In this document: positions 37,471 through 47,374 of the stretch, one piece after another
Layout of the letters: each line of letters opens with the position of its first letter
Numbering within the stretch: the first letter of the stretch is position 1
From: Acinetobacter lwoffii
GTDB lineage: Bacteria > Pseudomonadota > Gammaproteobacteria > Pseudomonadales > Moraxellaceae
DNA length: 64,000 nucleotides
Assembly: GCF_022967985.1 (NCBI RefSeq)
Contig: NZ_JALJVC010000004.1
Coordinates: 62,001-126,000, forward strand
Reading direction: 5' to 3'
Made by a program: the position numbers and the translations under genes
The notes under the pieces: generated by a model
Told to the model about the DNA's origin: nothing
What the model saw: only the letters and a program-made list of their open reading frames with translations
Database searches by the model: none

Positions 37471-37575
37471 TTTAGATTGGCATCATCTTTATTTCAAATA
37501 AAATTCATGTCTTATTAATGAGCTGAATGTCCTATAATCTGGGCTCCAGATTAATTAACCCAATCGCCATAATTT

Positions 37576-38940
37576 ATGATGAATGCTTTAGAACGTCGTT
37601 CAACCTTTGCCCTGAGCAGTATTTTTGCACTGCGCATGCTGGGGTTGTTTATGATTATCCCGGTGTTTTCTGTGGCAGGGCAGGCATATCAATATGCAAC
37701 ACCTGCACTGATCGGTTTGGCGGTCGGGGTCTATGGTCTGACCCAGGCTTTATTGCAGATTCCATTCAGCCTGATTGCCGACCGTTACAGCCGTAAGCCA
37801 CTGGTGGTTTTAGGGCTGCTACTATTTGCGCTGGGCGGTGCAATTGCGGCCATGTCGGACACCATTTATGGCGTGATTATCGGCCGAGCGATCGCCGGTG
37901 GTGGTGCAGTATCTGCTGTGGTGATGGCGTTGCTGGCAGATGTCACCCGTGAAGAAAACCGCATGAAAGCCATGGCGATGATGGGCATGAGTATCGGCCT
38001 GTCTTTTGTGGTGGCCTTTAGTCTGGGGCCCTGGCTGACGGGTCTGGTGGGTATCTCTGGGTTGTTCTGGGTGACCACGGTGATGGGGCTAGCGGCGATT
38101 GCCATGCTGTTGATGGTGCCGAAAGTCACGCGGCATCATAAAAACTTTCAGCAGGGCTATCTGGCTCAGCTGAAACAGGTGATCAAAATCGGGGATCTGA
38201 ATCGTCTGCATGTGTCGGTTTTTACCCTGCATTTATTGCTCACCGCGATGTTTATCTATGTACCTTCGCAGCTGATCGAATTTGCTGATCTGCCACTGTC
38301 CAGTCATGGCTGGGTATATTTGCCGCTGTTGGTGCTGAGCCTGTTTTTTGCTTTTCCAAGTATTATCCTGGCAGAAAAATACCACAAAATGCGCGCGATT
38401 TTTCTGGTGGCCATTACTGGCATTATTCTGGGCCTAATGGTGATGGCATTTGGTTTTGAATCCAAATATGTCTTGCTGATTGGTCTAGGGCTGTTCTTTA
38501 TTGCTTTTAATGTGATGGAAGCCTTGTTGCCGTCCTGGTTGTCGAAAGCGGCACCGATCCAGTCCAAAGCCACCGCAATGGGCGTAAATGCCAGCAGCCA
38601 GTTTTTAGGGGCGTTCTTTGGCGGTATGATTGGCGGACAATTATTACTGCTGAACAATACCTCGATGGGCTGGAGTATCCTGACAGGGATTGCGATAATC
38701 TGGCTGCTGATGAGTTTTGGCCTGGCACAGCCACGCTATCTGTCATCGCTGGTGTTGCGTTTGCCGGAAAGCAGACAAACTGACGAATGGACTTCTCAGC
38801 TTTTGGCGATTCGTGGTATTGAAGAGGTCGTGGTGATGTCTGAACAGCAAGTTGCCTATGTAAAAGTCGATAAACAGCAGATTGATGATGCTTCGCGACA
38901 ACAATTAACGCACTTGTTAGGTAAAGAGGTAGCCATTTAA
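37576..38940 (+). CDS. MFS transporter, YajR-like, with C-terminal soluble domain
   Basis: A 454-residue, 12-helix major facilitator. It has the motif A loop LIADRYSRKPLVVLG between helices 2 and 3 and conserved GRAIAGGGAVSAVVMALLAD in helix 4. After the last helix, about 65 residues (ESRQTDEWTSQLLAIRGIEEVVV ... LLGKEVAI) form a ferredoxin-like soluble domain, as the YAM domain in E. coli YajR. It is probably a proton-driven exporter; substrate unknown. It lies 51 bases before ssb with no terminator between, so the two may be co-transcribed. Confidence 0.87.
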   Translation: MMNALERRSTFALSSIFALRMLGLFMIIPVFSVAGQAYQYATPALIGLAVGVYGLTQALLQIPFSLIADRYSRKPLVVLGLLLFALGGAIAAMSDTIYGVIIGRAIAGGGAVSAVVMALLADVTREENRMKAMAMMGMSIGLSFVVAFSLGPWLTGLVGISGLFWVTTVMGLAAIAMLLMVPKVTRHHKNFQQGYLAQLKQVIKIGDLNRLHVSVFTLHLLLTAMFIYVPSQLIEFADLPLSSHGWVYLPLLVLSLFFAFPSIILAEKYHKMRAIFLVAITGIILGLMVMAFGFESKYVLLIGLGLFFIAFNVMEALLPSWLSKAAPIQSKATAMGVNASSQFLGAFFGGMIGGQLLLLNNTSMGWSILTGIAIIWLLMSFGLAQPRYLSSLVLRLPESRQTDEWTSQLLAIRGIEEVVVMSEQQVAYVKVDKQQIDDASRQQLTHLLGKEVAI

Positions 38941-38991
38941 GCATAACTCTTATAAAGTAAAATACAGAAATATATAGGAAGTAAACGGCAA

Positions 38992-39579
38992 ATGCGTGGT
39001 GTAAATAAAGTTATTTTAGTGGGTACTTTGGGTAAAGATCCGGAAACCAAAACTTTTGCAAATGGTGGCTCTCTCACTCAATTCTCTATCGCAACCAGCG
39101 ATTCGTGGACAGATAAAAGTACCGGTGAACGTAAAGAACAAACGGAATGGCACCGTATCGTGTTGCATAACCGTTTAGGTGAAATTGCGCAGCAATATCT
39201 TCGTAAAGGCTCAAAAGTATATATTGAAGGTTCATTACGTACCCGTCAGTGGACTGACCAGAATGGTCAGGAACGCTATACGACAGAAATCCGTGGTGAG
39301 CAAATGCAGATGCTGGACTCTAGCCGTCCTCAAAACGATCAGGGCGAGAGCAGCTTTAACCAGCCACGCTTTAATAACAATAATCAGGCGAACAACAACC
39401 AGGGTGGTTATGGCAATAACCCGCAATCAGGTTATGGTTCAGCGCCACAGCAAGGCGGTTTTAGCAACAACCAGGGCGGCGGTTATGGCAACAATAATCC
39501 GAGTGGTTTTGCGCCAAAATCTGCACCTGCTCCAACAGCAGCACCTGCAGCAGATCTAGATGATGACTTACCATTTTGA
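38992..39579 (+). CDS. ssb: Single-stranded DNA-binding protein
   Basis: SSB coats single-stranded DNA and recruits repair and replication proteins. The 195-residue protein has the OB-fold (1-110; [37 protein letters not shown], and [13 protein letters not shown]) then a linker of about 80 residues very rich in Asn, Gln and Gly, and the conserved acidic tip DDDLPF. The linker is low-complexity and likely to vary between strains. AGGAAG precedes the ATG. Confidence 0.98.
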   Translation: MRGVNKVILVGTLGKDPETKTFANGGSLTQFSIATSDSWTDKSTGERKEQTEWHRIVLHNRLGEIAQQYLRKGSKVYIEGSLRTRQWTDQNGQERYTTEIRGEQMQMLDSSRPQNDQGESSFNQPRFNNNNQANNNQGGYGNNPQSGYGSAPQQGGFSNNQGGGYGNNNPSGFAPKSAPAPTAAPAADLDDDLPF

Positions 39580-39606
39580 GATGTAGGTCAAAAAGGTAAA
39601 TCATCA

Positions 39607-39637
39607 TTAAAACCCACCTGAATACGGTGGGTTTTTT
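39607..39637 (+). terminator. Intrinsic terminator of ssb
   Basis: AAAACCCACC-loop-GGTGGGTTTTTT, 30 bases after the ssb stop. Confidence 0.92.
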
Positions 39638-39639
39638 AT

Positions 39640-39894
39640 GTCTTGAAGATTGGTATTAAGTTTGTATAAGCCCATGATTTATTAAAATATTAAGAAGTGT
39701 TAAAGCATGGCATTATTTTGATCAGAACAGCTCTGCATCGAGAAAATAAATAAGATGAACAATACTGATAGAAATTTATGATCTAAAAAAGCGATCATTT
39801 TTATAAAAACTTGCGGTTTTACCTATTTTGAAATTTTTCGTATTCTAGCTTCACAAGATAAGCAATCCCAGAAATAAGCCAGAGGAAATATCTC
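39640..39894 (+). other. ahpC upstream region
   Basis: About 255 AT-rich bases without an ORF. It must hold the ahpC promoter, likely under OxyR, but the loose OxyR consensus cannot be assigned by eye. The ahpC ribosome site AGAGGAAA is clear at about 39881. Confidence 0.4.
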
Positions 39895-40458
39895 ATGAGT
39901 TTAATCAATACTGAAATCAAATCATTCAATGCAACTGCTTACCACAATGGTCAGTTCATCGAAGTTTCTGAGCAAGACTTGAAAGGTAAATGGTCAGTGG
40001 TGTTTTTCTATCCTGCAGATTTTACCTTTGTTTGTCCAACTGAATTAGGCGATCTTGCTGATCAGTATGCTGAATTCCAGAAAATGGGTGTGGAAATCTA
40101 TGGTGTGTCTACCGATACTCATTTCACCCATAAAGCTTGGCATGATACCTCTGACGTGATTGGTAAAATCCAGTATCCATTGATTGGTGATCCAACCTGG
40201 ACTTTGTCTAAAAACTTTGAAGTACTGATTGAAGCTGAAGGTCTGGCAGATCGTGGTACTTTCGTGATTGATCCAGAAGGTAAAATCCAGATCATTGAAA
40301 TCAACGCGGGTGGTATTGGCCGTGATGCGCAAGAGCTTCTTCGTAAAGTGAAAGCTGCACAATATGTACATGCGCACCCAGGTGAAGTTTGTCCGGCGAA
40401 ATGGAAAGAAGGCGAGGCAACACTTGCTCCATCAATCGACCTGGTGGGTAAAATCTAA
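39895..40458 (+). CDS. ahpC: Alkyl hydroperoxide reductase C (2-Cys peroxiredoxin)
   Basis: AhpC reduces hydrogen peroxide and organic peroxides. At 187 residues it matches E. coli AhpC. The peroxidatic Cys lies in [16 protein letters not shown] (about residue 47) and the resolving Cys in [13 protein letters not shown] near the C-terminus (about residue 166). The [12 protein letters not shown] strand is also typical. No ahpF gene follows; in this genus ahpF can be elsewhere. It is a single-gene unit with its own terminator. Confidence 0.97.
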   Translation: MSLINTEIKSFNATAYHNGQFIEVSEQDLKGKWSVVFFYPADFTFVCPTELGDLADQYAEFQKMGVEIYGVSTDTHFTHKAWHDTSDVIGKIQYPLIGDPTWTLSKNFEVLIEAEGLADRGTFVIDPEGKIQIIEINAGGIGRDAQELLRKVKAAQYVHAHPGEVCPAKWKEGEATLAPSIDLVGKI

Positions 40459-40481
40459 TTCAAACCTAATTCTTTGAAGCA

Positions 40482-40516
40482 AAAAATCCAGCACAAGTTG
40501 CTGGATTTTTTATTTT
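40482..40516 (+). terminator. Intrinsic terminator of ahpC
   Basis: AAAAAATCCAGC/GCTGGATTTTTT, 25 bases after the stop. Confidence 0.92.
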
Positions 40517-41077
40517 TTAGTTTAGAGATTTATGAATTCTAGACAAAAACATCATGCCATTTGATTTCTATTTGAGAACAAAATGAGGATTGAGGAATTC
40601 ACTCTATGCTTTTTAAACGGCTTATAAGAGGCAATAAAGTAAGCTCAATACCATGTTGCATGATCAACCAGGCCTGAAAACAAAGAAGCCTCTGCTTTCG
40701 CAGAGGCTTTTATTTTATAAGGCGCTGTAGTTTCTTGTCGTTTTAAACAATTTTCGCATAAACGCATCTGAATGGAACCGGATGAATTTATGGTTTTCTT
40801 ATGCTGCGAATCATAGGTATTTAAAAAGTATTTGTCAACCAAGGATTATAAAAATGGTTAATTAAATTATTTGTTTTTAAAGCGAATTTTCAATTTTTTA
40901 GATAAAAATATGAATAAAATCTTAGATTTGATGGAATTTTAACTAAGGCAGAAAAATGAATAAAAAGCAGGTGAAATTGAACAAAAAGGCCTTTACGAAA
41001 AACATATATTCTGGAAGATTTTAATAACCTGTTTGATTGGCGCATGGTACATAATTTCTGTAGTTTTTCAATGACGG
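40517..41077. other. 560 bp without a clear gene, holding a stray terminator
   Basis: Between ahpC and the flavin oxidoreductase gene. A strong terminator (40686-40715) follows no annotated gene. Two short frames (about 14 and 23 codons) in 40582-40675 have no good ribosome site. The right half is very AT-rich and must include the oxidoreductase promoter. A small RNA ending at 40715 is possible. Confidence 0.4.
40686..40715 (+). terminator. Stray intrinsic terminator 3
   Basis: AGCCTCTGC-TTTC-GCAGAGGCT followed by TTTATTTT, about 200 bases after the ahpC terminator and with no protein gene before it. Confidence 0.8.
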
Positions 41078-42385
41078 ATGATCAGTTTGGATATCGCAGT
41101 AATTGGTAGTGGCATGGCCGGACTGGCTACAGCCAGAATTCTCCAGGACGCAGGGCATCACATCACGATTTTTGAAGCACTTCCAGGTCGCGGCATGGAC
41201 AGTCATAGCCTTGAATTTGAAGGGGGCCTGATTGACGCACCTTTACGTGTGATGAATCCCTATCTGTGGAAAAACACCCTGAGTCTGGCCACGCATCTGG
41301 GCATTAAAACTTATCCGGTGCGAACCTATATGGCCTGCAGCTGGTTATTTGAAGATAAAACTGAAACCTGGCTGACCACATCGCGCAGCCGAATTGGCAA
41401 TATCCCGATTATCAATAACCGTAAAGGCCTGCAGCAGTATGGCTGGCGTCTGGTCAAAGGCCTGTTGCAGTTAAAAGTTGCATTGACCAAATTCTTTAAA
41501 TCGAAAAATCAGGACATCAGCCTGGCAGAATTTATCAACCGCAACGAGATTGAAGAAGTATTCTGGCATGGTGCGGTGATGCCGGTGCTATATACCATCT
41601 GTACCTGCAATCCGAAAACCATTGGTGAATGGCCAGCTAAACCGTTGTTAATTTTTCTGCGTCAATTGACCGATGGTGATGCGTTACTGCGTTTGCAAGG
41701 CGGTACACCGGCGCTTGTCGACAAGCTGATAGAAGGCATTCAGATTGAAGACGGTTCAGCAATTACACTGGTACAAGAGCAGGGCGATCAGGTCAAAGTT
41801 GAAAATGCGGCCGGTTATTCAAAACTGTTTGACCGGGTGATTGTCGCGACCCCGACCACCAAAATTGAGCAATTTCTGGATCCGGTACAGTTTGCCAGTG
41901 AAATTGAATTATTGAAGAAATTCAAATTCGAACAAGGCGAACTGGTGATTCATACCGATGCCAGCGTGATGCCGCCAAAACGTAAAGACTGGGCCGTACT
42001 CAGCTATATGATGGACCGTAAATTTACTCGTCAGCAATTTACCGTGTGGCTTAACTCGATTGAACCTTCTTTGGTTGGCAAGTCGGCCGTGTTTCAGACC
42101 TGGCGTCCGGTAACCGAGATTGATCCGAAGAAAGTGATCAAATCGGTAATGCTGACACGTGCAGTCGTCGATTCTAATACGGTGGCACTGAATAAGGAAT
42201 TGCAGCAACGTCATCTGGATGCCAACCGTAAGGTCTTCTTCTGCGGTTCATGGTCATGTGACGGTTTGCCGATTCTGGAATCGGCAGTGACCTCAGCGAT
42301 GAAGATTGCAGAAATCTTTGGTGCGCCTTTACCATTTCAGGGTTTAAAACCTGTGGTTGAGGTTGCTCCGCAACTGGGTTATTAA
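41078..42385 (+). CDS. FAD-dependent oxidoreductase, amine-oxidase/desaturase type
   Basis: A 435-residue flavoprotein. The N-terminus has the dinucleotide-binding fold (IAVIGSGMAGLATARILQDAGHHITIFEA), followed by a substrate domain and the C-terminal FAD-contact segment (KVFFCGSWSCDGLPILESAVTSAMKIAEIFG), where the usual GD is replaced by GSWS. It has the build of phytoene-desaturase/amine-oxidase proteins such as those found beside cyclopropane fatty acid synthases. The next gene, a SAM methyltransferase, starts three bases after its stop, so the two form an operon. I infer joint modification of a lipid or similar molecule; the actual substrate is unknown. Confidence 0.8.
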   Translation: MISLDIAVIGSGMAGLATARILQDAGHHITIFEALPGRGMDSHSLEFEGGLIDAPLRVMNPYLWKNTLSLATHLGIKTYPVRTYMACSWLFEDKTETWLTTSRSRIGNIPIINNRKGLQQYGWRLVKGLLQLKVALTKFFKSKNQDISLAEFINRNEIEEVFWHGAVMPVLYTICTCNPKTIGEWPAKPLLIFLRQLTDGDALLRLQGGTPALVDKLIEGIQIEDGSAITLVQEQGDQVKVENAAGYSKLFDRVIVATPTTKIEQFLDPVQFASEIELLKKFKFEQGELVIHTDASVMPPKRKDWAVLSYMMDRKFTRQQFTVWLNSIEPSLVGKSAVFQTWRPVTEIDPKKVIKSVMLTRAVVDSNTVALNKELQQRHLDANRKVFFCGSWSCDGLPILESAVTSAMKIAEIFGAPLPFQGLKPVVEVAPQLGY

Positions 42386-42388
42386 TCC

Positions 42389-43237
42389 ATGCAATGGCTT
42401 CAGGCACTGCGTCAGCATCTTCCCCAGCACAAGTATGCAATTGATGCCGCTGTGTTGGGCGATCACGCGCAATTGCCCTGGAGCAATTTAGGGTATTGGC
42501 AAGCCGGTCAGCAGGATTATGCGGCTGCCTGTCGTATGCTGGCCGATCACCTTGCGCAAACTGTAAATTTAAATTCAAAAGATAAACTGCTGGATTTGGG
42601 CTGCGGTCAGGGCGCCAGCTTGCTGCACTGGCAGCAACATTATCAGGTGCAATATCTGGCCGGGGTTGAGCTGCAGGCTGCCTGTGTGGCTAATATTCAG
42701 CAACATTTGCCAGAACTGAATGCCATTTATCAGGCGTCATTTTTGCGTTTAAAAGAATTGCTGTTTTCCCAGCGTTTTGATGTGGTGCTATGCCTAGATG
42801 CGGCTTATCACAGCTCTGTGCCTGTATTCTTGGAGCAGGTCCGCAGTGTTTTAAATTCAAATGCGCGGATTGGTTTTCATCATCTAGTTTTGTCTGAGCG
42901 CTGGGAAAATTTAAATGCATTACAACGGCGTAAATATCAGTTTTTATTGAAATTTGCCGATGTGAATTTAAAAGATTTAATGACAGTGGGTGCATTATAT
43001 GCCTGTCTGGATCGTTTTGAATTTAAAAATATCCAGATTCAGGATCTGTCCGAGCCGGTATTTTCAGGCTTTGCGGATTATGTGCAAAAAACTTTGAATT
43101 CAAAAGCATCAGATGATCAGGCTCAAGGTTCAAAACTGGATCATTTTAAAATTCAGATGACAGCGAAACTATGCCGAAAATTATATCAGGAAGGGATTGT
43201 GAGATATGTGCAAGTGACGGCACAATCGAAGCACTAG
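42389..43237 (+). CDS. SAM-dependent methyltransferase partnered with flavin oxidoreductase
   Basis: A 282-residue class I methyltransferase. Motif I is KLLDLGCGQGASLLHWQQHY (about residue 68), followed by YLAGVELQAACV and FDVVLCLDAAYHSS (motif III region). The helical C-terminal half may cap the active site. It resembles small-molecule or lipid methyltransferases (fatty-acid, quinone or tocopherol type) more than RNA or DNA enzymes, but the sequence does not name the substrate. It is translationally coupled to the oxidoreductase before it. A weak hairpin and then tRNA-Thr (opposite strand) follow. Confidence 0.8.
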   Translation: MQWLQALRQHLPQHKYAIDAAVLGDHAQLPWSNLGYWQAGQQDYAAACRMLADHLAQTVNLNSKDKLLDLGCGQGASLLHWQQHYQVQYLAGVELQAACVANIQQHLPELNAIYQASFLRLKELLFSQRFDVVLCLDAAYHSSVPVFLEQVRSVLNSNARIGFHHLVLSERWENLNALQRRKYQFLLKFADVNLKDLMTVGALYACLDRFEFKNIQIQDLSEPVFSGFADYVQKTLNSKASDDQAQGSKLDHFKIQMTAKLCRKLYQEGIVRYVQVTAQSKH

Positions 43238-43313
43238 AAAGTGCAAGAAGACTCAGCTGAAAATACCAAAACCCAGAAACATCAAAGCCTCACTAAAAAG
43301 CGAGGCTAAGATA

Positions 43314-43389
<76 letters not shown>

Positions 43390-43593
43390 ATGGTGGAGTG
43401 CATTTTACAGATTTTTTTTGGTCACGCAAGCCAAAAAATAACCGTTTAAACTGTTTCGGCAGGATTTGTTTATTTTGACCCGATGGATGAAAAGTTCTGT
43501 TTTGGGCTATGCGCAAAGAAATCGCCCATATGTGAAGATATGGGCGAGGGTGAAAGCACAGGATTGGTTCTGGATATGAGTCGGTTATAAGGT

Positions 43594-43821
43594 TTATCTG
43601 TTTTTCAGGATGCGATCTAATTCTTGTGCACATTCCTCTAAAGTAAAGGCCATATCAAACTGCATTTGAGGTTTGAGTTCTTGAGCGAGGCTTCTCCACT
43701 GTTCGATGAGTCTCAAGGCTTTTTGAATTTTATGTTTATTGATGTCCTTGGCAATAGTTGGGGTATAACCGCCACGTTTTGCATTTTTAATCTGTTTGAC
43801 ATAGTTTGCGCTGTTATTCAT
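43594..43821 (-). CDS. Small basic protein of unknown function
   Basis: A 75-residue protein starting at ATG 43821, which has GGAGAG six bases upstream; the longer frame to 43863 lacks such a site. It is basic in its first half (NYVKQIKNAKRGGYTPTIAKD) and helical in its second half, with an acidic C-terminal helix (FTLEECAQELDRILKNR). No domain is recognised. It lies alone between two tRNA genes, an area where small acquired genes are often found. Confidence 0.6.
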   Translation of the reverse strand: MNNSANYVKQIKNAKRGGYTPTIAKDINKHKIQKALRLIEQWRSLAQELKPQMQFDMAFTLEECAQELDRILKNR

Positions 43822-44245
43822 GTTCGCTCTCCGAATAGCAGTGTATCTATTTTTTAACTTCAAATTTGAATGGCTCGGTTCACTTGGTTATTTCTTTCTA
43901 TCCTGTGGTTTTTATTCTCCTTTTAGTTGATTTATAAGCAACATAACATAGCTTTGATGACAATAAAATTAAGCTATTTCTGTGCCAGTTTTTTGTTTGA
44001 ACACATAAATAAAAACCTGAAATGAATGGCGTACAGAAACTGCACAATTCATCAGTTTTTTGGCTGATGAAAAATGAAGATTTTTAAAAATAGAATTGAG
44101 CGTAAGTGTTGTGTTGCAAAAGATTTTTATGAACGAGGACTGGTATTAATTCAATGCCTTTGCCTAAGGCGATAGATAATAATATTTTAAGATCTAAGCA
44201 GATAATTTTTTTTACTGATGGGATGATGGATAAAATTAAATATAA
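43822..44245. other. Gene-free stretch between small ORF and tRNA-Ser
   Basis: About 420 AT-rich bases with no convincing ORF, repeat or insertion-sequence end. It holds the small-ORF promoter at the left and the tRNA-Ser terminator at the right. Confidence 0.4.
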
Positions 44246-44276
44246 AAAAACCCGAATCATGTGATTCGGGTTTTTA
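44246..44276 (-). terminator. Intrinsic terminator of tRNA-Ser
   Basis: CCCGAATC-ATGT-GATTCGGG with A7 and T5 flanks; on the minus strand it ends the tRNA-Ser transcript six bases after CCA. Confidence 0.9.
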
Positions 44277-44281
44277 AATTC

Positions 44282-44372
44282 TGGCGGTGAGAGAGGGATT
44301 CGAACCCTCGAAACGCTATAAACGTTTACACACTTTCCAGGCGTGCTCCTTCAGCCACTCGGACACCTCACC
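44282..44372 (-). tRNA. tRNA-Ser (anticodon GGA)
   Basis: A 91-base type II tRNA on the minus strand: GGTGAGG acceptor, encoded CCA, anticodon loop CTGGAAA giving GGA, and a long variable arm (around GTAAACGTTTATAGC), as in tRNA-Ser. Confidence 0.96.
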
Positions 44373-44494
44373 ATAGGCCGAGGATAATAGCGAAAAAAAC
44401 CAGCTGTGCCAAGCTGAAACAATTGATTTGCAGAAAAACTTTTAATGCGGTGCTATGATTCGCAAAAATGCTTGTTAAAAAACGAAGACAATAT

Positions 44495-46375
44495 ATGCAA
44501 AGCACTGCACAAAAGGCAGCTCTCCCAGTGATTACACTGGCTGCGCTTGGGGTCGTTTTCGGAGATATTGGTACCAGTCCGCTCTATGCACTGCGCCAAT
44601 GCTTCCTCACCGCACACCTCGCCATTAGCGAAGCTTCTGTACTCGGCATCCTGTCCCTGATTTTCTGGTGCATGATGCTTACCATCAGCTTTAAATACGT
44701 CATGGTGATCATGCGTGCCGATAACAACGGCGAAGGCGGGATCATGTCACTACTGGCATTAAACCTGCGTACCACACGAATCTCTGATCAAAAGAAAATA
44801 TTCCTGATCGCTTTGGGTTTTGTCGGCGCATCGCTATTTTTCGGTGACGGGATTATTACCCCGGCAATCTCCGTGCTCTCAGCCATTGAAGGCCTGAGTA
44901 TTGCCACACCCATTTTCAATCAGTGGCTGGTGCCTTTATCCATCGGGATTTTGGCCGGACTGTTTATGGTTCAGCGACACGGCACAGCCACGATGGGCAA
45001 GTTTTTTGGACCTTTAACCATGCTCTGGTTTTTGTCGATTGGCGGTTTTGGTTTGTGGAGCATCATCCAGACCCCGTTTGTACTGTGGATGGTGAATCCC
45101 TACTGGGCCTATCATTTTGTGGTCGATCAGCCCTATGTGGCTTTTCTGACCATGGGGGCGGTGATTCTGACCATGACTGGGGGTGAAGCGATTTATGCCG
45201 ATATGGGGCATTTTGGCCGTCTGCCGATTCGTCTGGCCTGGTTCATTATTGTCTTGCCATGTTTATTGCTGAATTATGCCGGGCAAGGCGCCTTGTTACT
45301 GCGTAGTCCTGAAGCACTGGCGAATCCTTTTTATATGCTGCTGCCCGACTGGGCCTTATTTCCGATGATTGGACTGGCGACTGCAGCGGCGGTGATTGCC
45401 TCACAGGCGGTCATTACTGGGGTATTTTCTATGGTCAATCAAGCCATTCAATTGCGTTATTTGCCGCGCCTGTCAGTCAAGCATACCTCTGCATTGGAGC
45501 GTGGCCAGATTTATCTGCCTTTCATTAACTGGATGTTGTTTATCTCGGTGCTGATCCTGATTTTACTGTTTGAAAATAGTGCCAATCTGGCCAGTGCTTA
45601 TGGCGTTGCGGTGACCATGACCATGCTCTGCGGCACCATTTTGATCTCGATTCTGGCCTATGGCTTCTGGCGTTGGCCGGTCTGGAAAGTAGCGTTATTT
45701 GCTGTACCATTCCTGGCACTGGATTTAGTCTTTGTGGCCTCAACGTCCTTGAAAATCGCTTCGGGTGGCTGGGTGCCAATTCTGATTGGTGCGGTACTGT
45801 TTACGATTCTCATGACCTGGAAAGACGGGCGTTCGTTGGTACTGAACCGGCTGGAACAGGATGCCTTGCCGATTGATCTGTTTATTAAAAGTATTTCGAT
45901 GGGGGAAGGCACCAAGTTTGTGCCAGGCGATGCCATTTTCCTGACCGGTACACCAAATATTGTTCCGCATGCCATGTTGCATAATATTAAGCACAATAAG
46001 GTCTTGCATGAACGCAATATCATGTTGACGGTGATTACCCGGGATATTCCTTTTGTTGACAGGCAGGACCGGATTGAACTGGAAAAACTGAGTGAGCATT
46101 TTTACCGGGTGTTTATCTATTATGGTTTTAAGGATCAGCCGAATATTCCGGAAGCTTTACAACAGGCCTATGAGCAATGGGATTTTGAATATGACCTGAT
46201 GCAGATCAGTTTCTTTATTTCACGTGAACGGATTATGCATACTGTGGGTGAGGGCATGGCACCGTGGCGGGAAAAGCTGTTTATTTCTATGCAGCGCAAT
46301 ACCAGTCCGGTCAGTGATTTCTATCAAATTCCACCCAACCGTGTGGTCGAGCTGGGCACCCAGATTCAGATGTAA
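44495..46375 (+). CDS. kup: Low-affinity potassium transporter Kup
   Basis: A K+/H+ symporter of 626 residues with 12 membrane helices and a soluble C-terminal domain. Kup marks: [19 protein letters not shown] at the start, [34 protein letters not shown], and [23 protein letters not shown] prefer ATG 44495, where the family begins; ATG 44468 adds nine basic residues and has no better ribosome site. It is a single gene ending in a strong terminator shared with the convergent gene. Confidence 0.95.
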   Translation: MQSTAQKAALPVITLAALGVVFGDIGTSPLYALRQCFLTAHLAISEASVLGILSLIFWCMMLTISFKYVMVIMRADNNGEGGIMSLLALNLRTTRISDQKKIFLIALGFVGASLFFGDGIITPAISVLSAIEGLSIATPIFNQWLVPLSIGILAGLFMVQRHGTATMGKFFGPLTMLWFLSIGGFGLWSIIQTPFVLWMVNPYWAYHFVVDQPYVAFLTMGAVILTMTGGEAIYADMGHFGRLPIRLAWFIIVLPCLLLNYAGQGALLLRSPEALANPFYMLLPDWALFPMIGLATAAAVIASQAVITGVFSMVNQAIQLRYLPRLSVKHTSALERGQIYLPFINWMLFISVLILILLFENSANLASAYGVAVTMTMLCGTILISILAYGFWRWPVWKVALFAVPFLALDLVFVASTSLKIASGGWVPILIGAVLFTILMTWKDGRSLVLNRLEQDALPIDLFIKSISMGEGTKFVPGDAIFLTGTPNIVPHAMLHNIKHNKVLHERNIMLTVITRDIPFVDRQDRIELEKLSEHFYRVFIYYGFKDQPNIPEALQQAYEQWDFEYDLMQISFFISRERIMHTVGEGMAPWREKLFISMQRNTSPVSDFYQIPPNRVVELGTQIQM

Positions 46376-46393
46376 ATAAAATAAAAAGCATAA

Positions 46394-46425
46394 AAAAAAA
46401 CCAGAGGCACACTCTGGTTTTTTTA
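46394..46425. terminator. Bidirectional terminator, kup / 46457 gene
   Basis: AAAACCAGAG/CTCTGGTTTT with A9 and T7 flanks between convergent genes. Confidence 0.93.
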
Positions 46426-46456
46426 TGAGAGAAACAATAAATAAATGAGTTTCAGA

Positions 46457-47110
46457 TTATTGTTCGAGTTCTACCGCAGCCGGCACTTCAGGTGCAGCAT
46501 TCAAAGGTTCTTCCATCAGTACTGGCTCTGCATCAGATTGAGCTGCAATTTCAGTTTGTTCATTGCTCACATCTGCTTCAGTCACAGCCGCTTGTTGCTG
46601 TGCTTCAGGCATCGGTTGTTCTGAAGCAATAGCTGCTTGCTGTTGCTCTTCAGACATTGCTGGTACAGCTGCTTGTTGTTCTTCCAGTGTTGGTTGTTGT
46701 TGAGGCGTCGTCATAGACGTGCTGGCTTCTACTTCTGATTCAGTGGCTGGTTCAACCAGATTGGCCGGCACCTCTGCTTCATTCATACCTGGTTCTGTGA
46801 CAGGTGGTTGAGGAGAAACAGTGCCTGAATTTGGTGCCTGAGTCATTGCTGGATCATTGGGCATTGGTGCCTGTGTGTTTGGCATGGCTGGTTGCGGTGC
46901 TGCTGCACGCGGATCGACCAGACGAATCTGACCAGAGTTCACCAAGCTTTCTAAAGAGGCTTCCTGACCATTCACCTTGGTACTAATTTTAGCTTTAGAC
47001 AAGCTTTCAAGTGTTTCACCTGGTTGAACCGGTGGCTCAGCAAATGCAGCTACGCTGATCACACTTGTGAATAATCCTAAACCTAATGCTTTAGAGAGTT
47101 TGGAATTCAT
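46457..47110 (-). CDS. Exported low-complexity protein (Pro/Gln/Ala/Glu-rich)
   Basis: A 217-residue protein with a signal peptide (about 1-24, ending VAAFA). A short ordered part follows (ETLESLSKAKISTKVNGQEASLESLVNSGQIRLVD, in effect residues 30-65), then about 150 residues of unordered Pro/Gln/Ala/Glu/Met repeats (PMPEAQQQAAVTEAD-like). It is probably periplasmic. I do not recognise a family; the repeats may be a flexible spacer or may simply drift. ATG 47110 is chosen; 47122 is an alternative. Confidence 0.7.
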   Translation of the reverse strand: MNSKLSKALGLGLFTSVISVAAFAEPPVQPGETLESLSKAKISTKVNGQEASLESLVNSGQIRLVDPRAAAPQPAMPNTQAPMPNDPAMTQAPNSGTVSPQPPVTEPGMNEAEVPANLVEPATESEVEASTSMTTPQQQPTLEEQQAAVPAMSEEQQQAAIASEQPMPEAQQQAAVTEADVSNEQTEIAAQSDAEPVLMEEPLNAAPEVPAAVELEQ

Positions 47111-47374
47111 GATTGACACCATTGCTAATAATTGTACGAATTGAGATAGGCCGTTAGCTTTACATACTCAATCCACTGGGCCAAACAAAGCTACGCAAAC
47201 ACCGAGAAACCTCATTTAAAAAGAAATAAAATTAGACAGTTTGTTACAACTAGCCGGGGTTTTAGATACTTATTGTTTATTTAGTAAACGAATGGTAGGG
47301 CCAAGATATACTTCACTTATACAGCTTGTTAAGCTCGGTCAAAATCTGTATTGATCTAAAAAGTACGTGTAAGA

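Noticed and set aside
40645..40842. 65-codon minus-strand frame after ahpC
   Set aside because: It runs through a strong terminator hairpin and has no ribosome site; composition is not protein-like.
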